Shown: positions 5,475 to 12,153 of the stretch, piece after piece
Layout of the letters: each line of letters begins with the position of its first letter
Numbering within the stretch: position 1 is the first letter of the stretch
From: JAMCZC01 sp964364925
GTDB lineage: Bacteria; Patescibacteriota; Microgenomatia; Levybacterales; UBA12049
DNA length: 14,487 bases
NCBI GenBank assembly: GCA_964364925.1
Contig: CAYIOB010000017.1
Location: 1-14,487, forward strand
Reading direction: 5' to 3'
Program-made: the position numbers and the translations under genes
The notes under the pieces: generated by a model
Seen by the model: only the letters and a program-made list of their open reading frames with translations
What the model was told of the DNA's origin: nothing
Databases searched by the model: none

Positions 5475-6611
5475 ATGGACATGCGGAGCTTGAATTCGGC
5501 AAGCCAAAGGCGAAAAACTTTGGAAGAAAAACTTAATATTAGTATCCGGCACATAGGAAATTTTTCTTTAGATGAAAAGACGGCATCTGCGAAAAATTGC
5601 GAAAACATGATAGGCGCAGCACAAATTCCTCTGGGAATTGCCGGACCATTAAAAATAACAGGTAACCATGCCGTAGGCGATTTCTATATTCCGCTCGCAA
5701 CAACTGAGGGAGCTCTTGTGGCATCGGTTAGCAGGGGATGTAAGGCAATATTTCTTTCCAACGGGGCTCAAGTTGCTGTTCACAAAATTGGGGTAACCCG
5801 CGGACCGGTTTTTTATACAGGGTCAATTAAAAAAAGTATGGAGCTTTATCAATGGATAAAGAATAATAAGGAAAGAGTAGCAGCCGCCGCGGAAAAAACC
5901 TCAAGTCACCTCAAGTTTAAAAAAGCAGATGTAAAAACTCAAGGCAGCTATACTTTCATGCGTTTTTACTTTGATTCACAAGATGCAATGGGAATGAATA
6001 TGGCAACAATTGCTACCGATAAAATTTCCGAGTTAATAGAAAAAGAAACGGGGGCAAAATGCGTATCTATCGCAGGCAATTACGATATTGATAAAAAACC
6101 CGCATGGATTAATTTTATTAATAACCGCGGATTTAAAGTCTGGGCGGAAGCAATCGTTTCAAAACAAACGGTAAAAGACGTATTAAAAACAACCCCCGAT
6201 GAAATTTTTGAAGTTTGGCTTGCAAAGTGCATGATTGGATCCGCCATGAGCGGCTCTTTAGGATTTAATGCGCACTATGCAAACATTGTGGCAGCTTTTT
6301 TTGCCGCAACGGGACAGGATATTGCTCATGTAGTTGAAGGAAGTATGGGATTAACTACGGCAAAAATCCTTAAAAATGGAGATTTATATTTTTCCGTATA
6401 TCTTCCGGCAATTATGCTTGGAACTGTTGGGGGCGGGACAGCTCTTGCAACTCAAAAAGAAGCACTAGGAATCGTCGGCATTAAGACCTCAACTGAATTA
6501 GCAGAAGTTTTAGGAGGAGCCGTGTTGGCTGGAGAGCTTTCGTTGCTTTCTTCGCTTGCGGAAAAATCATTGGTAAAAGCACATGTAAAGCTTGGAAGGG
6601 GGAAAAGTTAA
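5475..6611 (+). CDS. hmgA: HMG-CoA reductase, class I (archaeal/eukaryotic type)
   Basis: NAD(P)H-dependent reduction of HMG-CoA to mevalonate, the committed step, 378 aa. Class I motifs are present: ENMIGAAQIPLGIAGPL (43-59), ATTEGALVASVSRGCKAI with catalytic E78, DAMGMNM (170-176), GNYDIDKKP with catalytic K207, SAMSGSLGFNAHYANIVAA, GQD with D282, and H370 in LVKAH near the C-terminus. These align with human E559, K691, D767 and H866. The size and the class I motifs separate it from the class II enzyme of Staphylococcus or Pseudomonas. No N-terminal membrane anchor is present, so it should be soluble. ATG 5475 or ATG 5481 could start it; there is no Shine-Dalgarno. The stop is one base before the HMG-CoA synthase start. 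Confidence 0.96.
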   Translation: MDMRSLNSASQRRKTLEEKLNISIRHIGNFSLDEKTASAKNCENMIGAAQIPLGIAGPLKITGNHAVGDFYIPLATTEGALVASVSRGCKAIFLSNGAQVAVHKIGVTRGPVFYTGSIKKSMELYQWIKNNKERVAAAAEKTSSHLKFKKADVKTQGSYTFMRFYFDSQDAMGMNMATIATDKISELIEKETGAKCVSIAGNYDIDKKPAWINFINNRGFKVWAEAIVSKQTVKDVLKTTPDEIFEVWLAKCMIGSAMSGSLGFNAHYANIVAAFFAATGQDIAHVVEGSMGLTTAKILKNGDLYFSVYLPAIMLGTVGGGTALATQKEALGIVGIKTSTELAEVLGGAVLAGELSLLSSLAEKSLVKAHVKLGRGKS

Positions 6612-6612
6612 T

Positions 6613-7653
6613 ATGACTAGCGGAATAGTTGGGTACGGAACTTATGTGCCAAGATATCGCGTTAGGGTTTCGGATATTGCGGAAATGTGGCAAAAGAATG
6701 CGGAAGAGATAATAGCAGGCCTTAGGGTTTCGGAAAAAGCGGTCCCGGCGCTGGACGAAGATGCTGTAACTATGGCAATAGAAGCTGGGAAAAGAGCTCT
6801 TGCAATGGCTAACATAAGTCCTACCAAAATAGGAAGTGTTTATTTTGGGTCAGAAACCCATCCCTACGCAGTCAATCCTTCATCGTCAATTGTCGCAGAA
6901 TACTTAGGCATTGGTAATGATTATTTTGCAGCTGATTTAGAGTTTGCATGCAAAGCTGCAACTGCCGGTATGCAGGCGGCATTGGGACTTCTAAACAGTA
7001 AGCAAATTGAATACGGGCTGACTATAGGAAGCGATACTGCCCAAGGTAAACCTCATGATGCCTTGGAGTATACGGCGGCAAGCGCAGGGTGTGCTTATAT
7101 CGTCGGCGCCAAGCAATCCGAAATTTTAGCTTCGGTTCTTGAAATGTCATCGTTTACCTCCGATACTCCTGATTTTTGGAGAAGAGACGGCGCAAAATAT
7201 CCGTCTCATTTCGGGCGTTTTACAGGAGAGCCGGCATACTTTGCTCATGTTTCTTCCGAGGGGAAAAAACTTTTTGAAAAAAGCGGGCTTTCTCCGAAAG
7301 ATTTTTCTTACTGCGTATTCCATATGCCAAACGGTAAGTTTCCCAGGGTTGTTGCGAAAAAACTGGGATTTACTTCGCAACAACTAGCCCCTTCCTTAAC
7401 TGTTGATAAAATCGGTAATCCATACTCTGCGTCTTCTTTGCTGGGGCTTGCTGCGGTTTTAGATATAGCAAAACCAAATGAAAAAATCTTCTTTGTTTCT
7501 TATGGATCGGGAGCCGGTTCGGACGGATTTATTTTTGAAACTACAAAAACTTTAACTGCAAAGCAGAAAAATACATTGCCCGTTGCTAAGCAAATAGAGG
7601 ATAAGTCTTATGTTTCATATGCAACTTATTTAAAACATACGCATACACTATGA
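6613..7653 (+). CDS. Hydroxymethylglutaryl-CoA synthase, archaeal type
   Basis: Condenses acetoacetyl-CoA with acetyl-CoA to give HMG-CoA, 346 aa, matching the roughly 350-aa archaeal family. ATG 6613 is chosen because it gives the family opening MTSGIVGYGTYVPRYRV and has GGAAGGGGG about 10 bases upstream; a TTG-started extension to 6592 would overlap the reductase. Catalytic residues are visible: E81 in GSETHPYAV, C113 in EFACKAATAG (acyl acceptor) and H237 in FHMPNGKFP. The Gly-rich YGSGAGSDGF motif near the C-terminus is conserved. It is followed by thiolase in a 4-base ATGA overlap. In archaea this enzyme, thiolase and a DUF35 protein form a complex that passes acetoacetyl-CoA directly. 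Confidence 0.96.
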   Translation: MTSGIVGYGTYVPRYRVRVSDIAEMWQKNAEEIIAGLRVSEKAVPALDEDAVTMAIEAGKRALAMANISPTKIGSVYFGSETHPYAVNPSSSIVAEYLGIGNDYFAADLEFACKAATAGMQAALGLLNSKQIEYGLTIGSDTAQGKPHDALEYTAASAGCAYIVGAKQSEILASVLEMSSFTSDTPDFWRRDGAKYPSHFGRFTGEPAYFAHVSSEGKKLFEKSGLSPKDFSYCVFHMPNGKFPRVVAKKLGFTSQQLAPSLTVDKIGNPYSASSLLGLAAVLDIAKPNEKIFFVSYGSGAGSDGFIFETTKTLTAKQKNTLPVAKQIEDKSYVSYATYLKHTHTL

Positions 7654-8795
7654 AAATAAATATCTTGGGTGCCGCAACAACAAAATTTGGAGAGTTATGG
7701 AAAACTTCTCCCCGTGCTTTAGCCCGTGAAGCAATGGGAAATGCTTTAAAAAACGCTAATCTAAAATCTCAACAGGTAGATGCTTTATTTGTGGGTAATA
7801 TGTTGGCGGGAATCTTAGGAAATCAAGGAAATTTAGGGTCATTTTTCGCAGAAGAGCTAGGTATTTCCGCACCAGCATTTCATATTGAAGGAGCATGTGC
7901 GTCGGGGGGACTTGCTCTTCATAACGCGATTAACAGTATTCTTGCCGGGCAGCATAAAACGGTTATGGTTTTAGGTATAGAAAAGATGACCGATTTTAAT
8001 CAAGAGGATATTACCTCGGGACTTATGGCTGCAGGTTCCGACGAGGAACGTCAGGCTGGAGCTACATTTGCAGGTATTTACGCGCTTATGGCGCAGGCGT
8101 ATATGCAGCAATACAATATCTCCGAAGAACTATTGTCTTCAGTTGCGGTAAAAAACCATTATCACGGGTCTTTAAATGCAAAAGCACAATTTCAAAATAT
8201 AATTACTGTTGCGGATGTTATGAAAAGCACAAAAATTGCCGACCCGTTAAAATTACTGGATTGCTCTCCGATTTCAGATGGCGCGTCTGCGGTTATAATT
8301 AGCAGCGAAAACACCGGGGGATTATCAAACCCAGTACATATTTCCGCAAGTGAAGTTGCAACCGATACGCTTGCTCTTTATCAGAGAGAATCATTTACTA
8401 CTCTTTCCGCAGTTACCCGCGCTGCAAATAAGGCATATTCAAAGGCAAATATTACGCCATCCGGTATTGATGTTGCGGAAATTCATGATTGCTTTTCTAT
8501 TGCGGAAGTTATTGCAACCGAGGACCTTGGATTTTCTAAAAATGGAAAAGGAGCGGAAGATATCGCAGAAGATAAGTTTACCTTGGGTAAGGGAAAAATT
8601 ATTACTAATCCTTCCGGCGGTCTTAAAGCCTGCGGTCATCCTGTAGGAGCAACGGGTATAAAACAGATAGTTGAAATAACAGAACAGCTTCGTGGTCAAG
8701 CGGGGCCACGACAGGTCAAAGGCGCAAAGATTGGATTAACGCATAATGTTGGCGGCAGCGGAGCGGTTGCGGTAATACATATTTTGCAAATATAA
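7650..8795 (+). CDS. Acetyl-CoA C-acetyltransferase, archaeal (SCP2-like) thiolase
   Basis: Condenses two acetyl-CoA to acetoacetyl-CoA, 381 aa. The nucleophile is C83 in GACASGGLAL. The second half holds EIHDCFSIAEVI (H279), NPSGGLKACGHPVGATG with C328 and H330, and HNVGGSGAV (366-374). The HDCF-type motif and the GGLKA(C/K)GHP form are typical of archaeal/SCP2-type thiolases rather than of PhaA-type biosynthetic thiolases. Its position between HMG-CoA synthase (ATGA overlap) and the DUF35 gene (4 bases later) reproduces the archaeal cluster, which strongly supports a mevalonate role over beta-oxidation. Confidence 0.95.
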   Translation: MKINILGAATTKFGELWKTSPRALAREAMGNALKNANLKSQQVDALFVGNMLAGILGNQGNLGSFFAEELGISAPAFHIEGACASGGLALHNAINSILAGQHKTVMVLGIEKMTDFNQEDITSGLMAAGSDEERQAGATFAGIYALMAQAYMQQYNISEELLSSVAVKNHYHGSLNAKAQFQNIITVADVMKSTKIADPLKLLDCSPISDGASAVIISSENTGGLSNPVHISASEVATDTLALYQRESFTTLSAVTRAANKAYSKANITPSGIDVAEIHDCFSIAEVIATEDLGFSKNGKGAEDIAEDKFTLGKGKIITNPSGGLKACGHPVGATGIKQIVEITEQLRGQAGPRQVKGAKIGLTHNVGGSGAVAVIHILQI

Positions 8796-8799
8796 TGCT

Positions 8800-9111
8800 A
8801 TGAAAATAACACCTGTAAAATTATGGCGAAGGCAAAAACATGTTGCATCTGTTATTGGAAAAACAGGGACATTGCTGCAATGGACGTTAATTAGGGTTCC
8901 TGCGAAAACATTTATGAAAGAAGCGCCGTACCCTGTGGTAATTGTAAAGATGGATGGTGAAGATAAGATGGTGGGGCAGCTCGTAGACTGGGATTCTTCC
9001 GACTTGAAAAAAGGGAAAAAGGTAATAGCGGTACTTAGAAAGTTTACTCCCGAAGATGCGGAGAGTGTCATTGCATACACTATTAAATTTAAGCCTCATG
9101 AAAATGATTAA
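8800..9111 (+). CDS. DUF35/OB-fold protein lacking the zinc ribbon
   Basis: A 103-aa OB-fold protein of the DUF35 family, the scaffold subunit that bridges thiolase and HMG-CoA synthase in archaea. The OB fold is recognisable from about residue 15: VIGKTGTLLQWTLIRVPAKT, then APYPVVIVKMD, VGQLVDWD, KKGKKVIAVLRKF and AYTIKFKP. Usual family members (about 130 aa) have a four-cysteine rubredoxin-like ribbon between the N-terminal FWR-type helix and the OB fold. Here KLWRRQKH runs almost directly into the OB fold, and the whole protein has no cysteine. No upstream in-frame extension is possible, because a stop occurs 25 bases before the ATG. It sits 4 bases after thiolase and overlaps the mevalonate kinase start. 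Confidence 0.85.
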   Translation: MKITPVKLWRRQKHVASVIGKTGTLLQWTLIRVPAKTFMKEAPYPVVIVKMDGEDKMVGQLVDWDSSDLKKGKKVIAVLRKFTPEDAESVIAYTIKFKPHEND

Positions 9112-10183
9112 AGTATCAGCCCCGGGAAAACTACATTTATTAGGAGAACATGCGGTGGTTCACAATAAACCTGCAATTATTGCGGCAGTTGACAAGAGGT
9201 GCCTCGTAGAAATTTCTCCAAGGACAGATGCGCTAATTAAAGTTATATCTCATAACTATAAAGAAGAAATAATAATTAACTTTCAGGATGTAGTTAAAAA
9301 ATTCCAAAAAGCGGAGGAAGATTGGGAGACTTACAGTGGAAATAACAATACTGCGCTTTTAAAATCGATTACAAATAACCCGCTTGATTACCCATTAATA
9401 ATTATTGGCCTGTTTTTAAATTATCACAAACTTAATTCTATTAATGGTTTTAATCTTGTTATTGATTCCCAGATTCCTGTCGGCGCGGGAATGGGATCGT
9501 CGGGAGCTTTGGCAGTATCGATAATTGGCGCGTTATCTTTATTTACCAGCAAACCTTTCGATAAAGAGATTATTAATAAGATTGCTTTTCTTTGTGAACA
9601 AAAAAAACATGGAAAACCTTCGGGAGGAGACAATGCAACAAGCTGTTTCGGCGGGTTGGTTTGGTTTAAAAAAGACGATCCTTCGGCAAGCTCAGGACAA
9701 GGAGGAATAAAACTGCTTGGTTTATCTTTACCATTTAAAGTGTCAAAAAACTATTATATTATAGATACCGGTACTCCGTCGGAAACGACAGGAGAAATGG
9801 TAAGTCTTGTCCGCGGTCTTCTTGAAAAAGAGCCCAAATCTACCCAGAAAATTCTTGATGAGCAGGAAAAATTAGTCCACAAGCTTCTTCCGGCACTTAA
9901 GCAATCAAATCATAAAGACATTGTCCAAATAATCAGAGAGGGAGAATTAAATCTCGAAAAGCTTGGGGTTGTCACGCCTTTTGTAGAAAAAATAATCAGG
10001 GATATAGAAAAATCAGGAGGAGCCGCAAAAATCTGCGGAGCCGGAGGAAAAACGAAAGCAACGGGGATTGTATTAATTTATCATCAAAGCTTGAAAAGAC
10101 TTGAGAAAGCGCTAGAATCCCACCGATTAAAGCCGGCCCAATTGGCTTTAGGGGCTGAGGGTTTAAGGGAAGAACTTAATTAA
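9098..10183 (+). CDS. mvk: Mevalonate kinase (GHMP family)
   Basis: ATP-dependent phosphorylation of mevalonate to mevalonate-5-phosphate, 361 aa. Motif 1 is APGKLHLLGEHAVVHNKPA (8-26), motif 2 is PVGAGMGSSGALAV (127-140), and GKPSGGDNATSCFGG (172-186) contains the probable catalytic base D178, the mevalonate-kinase signature. Motif 3, KICGAGGKTKATGIV (311-325), departs from the usual GAGGGG pattern. Residues 194-203 (DPSASSGQGG) are encoded by a palindromic-repeat copy inserted into a surface loop. ATG 9098 and ATG 9104 both overlap the DUF35 stop; either could be used. The Asp context separates it from the second GHMP kinase downstream. Confidence 0.92.
   Translation: MKMIKVSAPGKLHLLGEHAVVHNKPAIIAAVDKRCLVEISPRTDALIKVISHNYKEEIIINFQDVVKKFQKAEEDWETYSGNNNTALLKSITNNPLDYPLIIIGLFLNYHKLNSINGFNLVIDSQIPVGAGMGSSGALAVSIIGALSLFTSKPFDKEIINKIAFLCEQKKHGKPSGGDNATSCFGGLVWFKKDDPSASSGQGGIKLLGLSLPFKVSKNYYIIDTGTPSETTGEMVSLVRGLLEKEPKSTQKILDEQEKLVHKLLPALKQSNHKDIVQIIREGELNLEKLGVVTPFVEKIIRDIEKSGGAAKICGAGGKTKATGIVLIYHQSLKRLEKALESHRLKPAQLALGAEGLREELN
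9680..9702 (+). repeat. CCTTCGRCAAGCTCAGG-type repeat inside the mevalonate kinase gene
   Basis: CCTTCGGCAAGCTCAGG (9680-9696) followed by ACAAGG is a short repeat of the type seen inverted at 2272-2291 between rpoA and rplQ (CCTTCG and GCTCAGG arms shared, centre different). It lies in frame, encodes PSASSGQG and causes no frameshift. Related short repeats are common, in my recollection, in draft Patescibacteria genomes. Confidence 0.7.
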
Positions 10184-10192
10184 TGATATAAT
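10184..10192 (+). promoter_or_regulatory. Candidate internal promoter before the second GHMP kinase
   Basis: TGATATAAT is a perfect extended -10 element located just after the mevalonate kinase stop. Transcription should start around 10199, leaving a leader of only about 5-6 bases before ATG 10205. No good -35 is seen, which extended -10 promoters tolerate. It may give the last two kinase/decarboxylase genes their own transcript. Confidence 0.5.
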
Positions 10193-10204
10193 CGCAAGCA
10201 AGAT

Positions 10205-11173
10205 ATGGATAAAGTCACTGTTTCGGTTCCGGGCAAACTAATGCTTTTGGGTGAGCATGCGGTTGTATATAATCACCCGTGCTTAGTAACTGCAGTTAAT
10301 CAGCGCATGAGGGTGACCGTTGATATTTTGGATTCGCAAGAATTTCAATTTGAAGCACCAGACGTAAAAGTCGTGGGATACAAAAAAGCACTCTCGGAAT
10401 TAGGTAAGGGAGATATTCCAAAAGGAGCGCAATTTGTAGAAATCGCAGTTAAAAATATTACCGAAAAACATCAATTAAAATCCGGACTTCGCATTACTAC
10501 ATCAAGCGAATTCTCGTCGGAGTTTGGATTTGGTTCTTCGTCTGCATCAACTGTTTGCGTTGTCAAAGCCCTATCGGAATTACTGGATTTGAAATTAAAC
10601 AGCAAGGAAATTTTTGATATTTCCTACAAAACTGTTTTAGATATTCAGGGTAAAGGATCGGGTTTTGACGTTGCCGCCGCGGTTTTTGGCGGAACTTTAT
10701 ATTTTATTACAGGAGGAAAAGTAATTGAACCCCTCAAAATTTCTTCACTTCCGTTGATTGTTGGCTATTCCGGAATTAAAGCAGACACGGTTACTCTTAT
10801 AAATAATGTTAAAGATAGGTTCGCTAATGATAGCGACCGACTTCAGGAAATATATAGTCAAATAGAAGCAATTGTTGAAAAAGCGAAGTCGTTTGTTATT
10901 GCCGGCGATTGGGGCCATGTTGGCAGTTTAATGAATGAAAATCAAAAACTTCTAAAAGAACTCGGGGTTAGTATTGATAAGTTAGACAATATGATTTCCG
11001 GCGCAATTGAAGCCGGAGCATACGGAGCAAAACTTTCAGGGGCTGGCGGGGGAGATTGCATGGTTGCCCTGTCTCCTGAAGATAAAATACAATCAGTGGA
11101 AAGAGCAATAGCTAAAGCAGGCGGGCAAGTTCTGTCTGTTAAAACCAATGCCGAAGGCGTAAGGGTAGAATAA
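10205..11173 (+). CDS. GHMP kinase, probable phosphomevalonate kinase
   Basis: Predicted to convert mevalonate-5-phosphate to the 5-diphosphate, 322 aa. Motif 1 is VPGKLMLLGEHAVVYNHP (8-25), motif 2 FGFGSSSASTVCVV (107-120) and motif 3 AKLSGAGGGDCMVAL (275-289). The central KGSGFDVAAAVFGG (150-163) resembles the GSGFD(V/I)(A/S)AA signature of eukaryote-type phosphomevalonate kinases rather than the PSG(I/G)D of mevalonate kinases. A dedicated mevalonate kinase already lies directly upstream and a decarboxylase two bases downstream, so the phosphomevalonate step is the one left to fill. A second mevalonate kinase remains possible. The overall family is certain; the substrate is inferred. Confidence 0.82.
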   Translation: MDKVTVSVPGKLMLLGEHAVVYNHPCLVTAVNQRMRVTVDILDSQEFQFEAPDVKVVGYKKALSELGKGDIPKGAQFVEIAVKNITEKHQLKSGLRITTSSEFSSEFGFGSSSASTVCVVKALSELLDLKLNSKEIFDISYKTVLDIQGKGSGFDVAAAVFGGTLYFITGGKVIEPLKISSLPLIVGYSGIKADTVTLINNVKDRFANDSDRLQEIYSQIEAIVEKAKSFVIAGDWGHVGSLMNENQKLLKELGVSIDKLDNMISGAIEAGAYGAKLSGAGGGDCMVALSPEDKIQSVERAIAKAGGQVLSVKTNAEGVRVE

Positions 11174-11175
11174 TT

Positions 11176-12153
11176 ATGAAAGCAACGGCACAGGCTCCAT
11201 CAAACATAGCGTTTATTAAATACTGGGGGAAGAAAGACGAAGTCCTTCGTCTTCCCGAAAATGGCAGCATATCGATGAATTTAAGTGATTTACTCACAAC
11301 GACTACGGTCGAATTCAGCCTGGGGTATAAGGAGGACAATATAATTATTAACGGAACTAAGGAACCTAATGAAGGAAGCCGCGCGATAAAACATCTGGAC
11401 AGAATTAGAAACATAGCAAATATAAATGATAAAGCAAAGGTTGTAACTAATAATAATTTCCCGACAGGTACGGGGTTATCTTCATCCGCATCGGGATTTG
11501 CAGCCTTTACGGTTGCGGGCGCAAAAGCAGCCGGGCTTAGTCTCTCCGAAAAAGAATTATCTATTCTTGCAAGGCAAGGGTCGGGCTCAGCCTGTCGCTC
11601 TATTCCCGATGGATTTGTTGAATGGCTGGACGGAAACACAAGCGATACATCTTATTCCGTTTCCTTGTACCCCCCAAGTTATTGGGATATTGTTGATGTT
11701 GTGGCAATTGTTAGTAAAGAGAAAAAAATCGTACCAACAACCGAGGGGCAAAAGCTGGTTGGGTCGAGCCCGTTTTTTCCGATACGTCTAGAAAAGATAA
11801 AAAATAAAATTAAATTAATAAAAGAATATATAGCAGAAAAAAACTTCCAGGCTTTCGGAGAAGTGTTGGAGGCAGAAGCTTTGGAGCTTCATTCGATAAT
11901 GCTTACTTCAAAACCTTCTCTTATATATTTACTGCCGGCATCTTTAAAAATAATGCACTTGGTTAAAAAGTGGAGAGCGGATGGCTTGCAGGTATATTTT
12001 ACCGTAAACACAGGGCAAGACATTCATCTTATATGTGAAAAAAGGGACGCTGAGGCTGTGGTTAAAAAGTTAACTGAAGTGGAAGATGTTTCCAGGACAA
12101 TCGTTAATTATCCGGCTAAAGGAGCTCATCTTCTAAAAGAACATTTATTCTAA
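11176..12153 (+). CDS. mvaD: Diphosphomevalonate decarboxylase family protein
   Basis: Expected to convert mevalonate-5-diphosphate to IPP with ATP and loss of CO2, 325 aa. Family motifs are clear: APSNIAFIKYWGKKD (7-21), LPENGSISMNL (26-36), TGLSSSASGFAAF (99-111), ARQGSGSACRSIPDGFVEW (132-150) and HSIMLTSKPSLIYLLP (239-254). The motif normally read as F(T)xDAGPN, holding the catalytic Asp (yeast D302), is here YFTVNTGQDIHLI (274-286), with Asn278 at the Asp position. This could reduce decarboxylation, or reflect a subfamily with a different active site or a different phosphorylated substrate. The ATG is two bases after the kinase stop; the TAA shares bases with the convergent prenyl synthase stop. 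Confidence 0.9.
   Translation: MKATAQAPSNIAFIKYWGKKDEVLRLPENGSISMNLSDLLTTTTVEFSLGYKEDNIIINGTKEPNEGSRAIKHLDRIRNIANINDKAKVVTNNNFPTGTGLSSSASGFAAFTVAGAKAAGLSLSEKELSILARQGSGSACRSIPDGFVEWLDGNTSDTSYSVSLYPPSYWDIVDVVAIVSKEKKIVPTTEGQKLVGSSPFFPIRLEKIKNKIKLIKEYIAEKNFQAFGEVLEAEALELHSIMLTSKPSLIYLLPASLKIMHLVKKWRADGLQVYFTVNTGQDIHLICEKRDAEAVVKKLTEVEDVSRTIVNYPAKGAHLLKEHLF

Noticed and set aside
8350..8646. 98-codon alternate-frame ORF inside thiolase
   Set aside because: It overlaps the conserved C-terminal thiolase motifs in another frame and has no recognisable domain.
8791..8796. TATAAT as a promoter for the DUF35 gene
   Set aside because: It coincides with the thiolase stop codon, lacks a TG extension and a -35, and the genes are 4 bases apart; a chance match in an operon is more likely.
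11139..11639. 166-codon antisense frame across the decarboxylase gene
   Set aside because: Low-complexity translation typical of the reverse strand of an enzyme gene; the forward gene has all family motifs.
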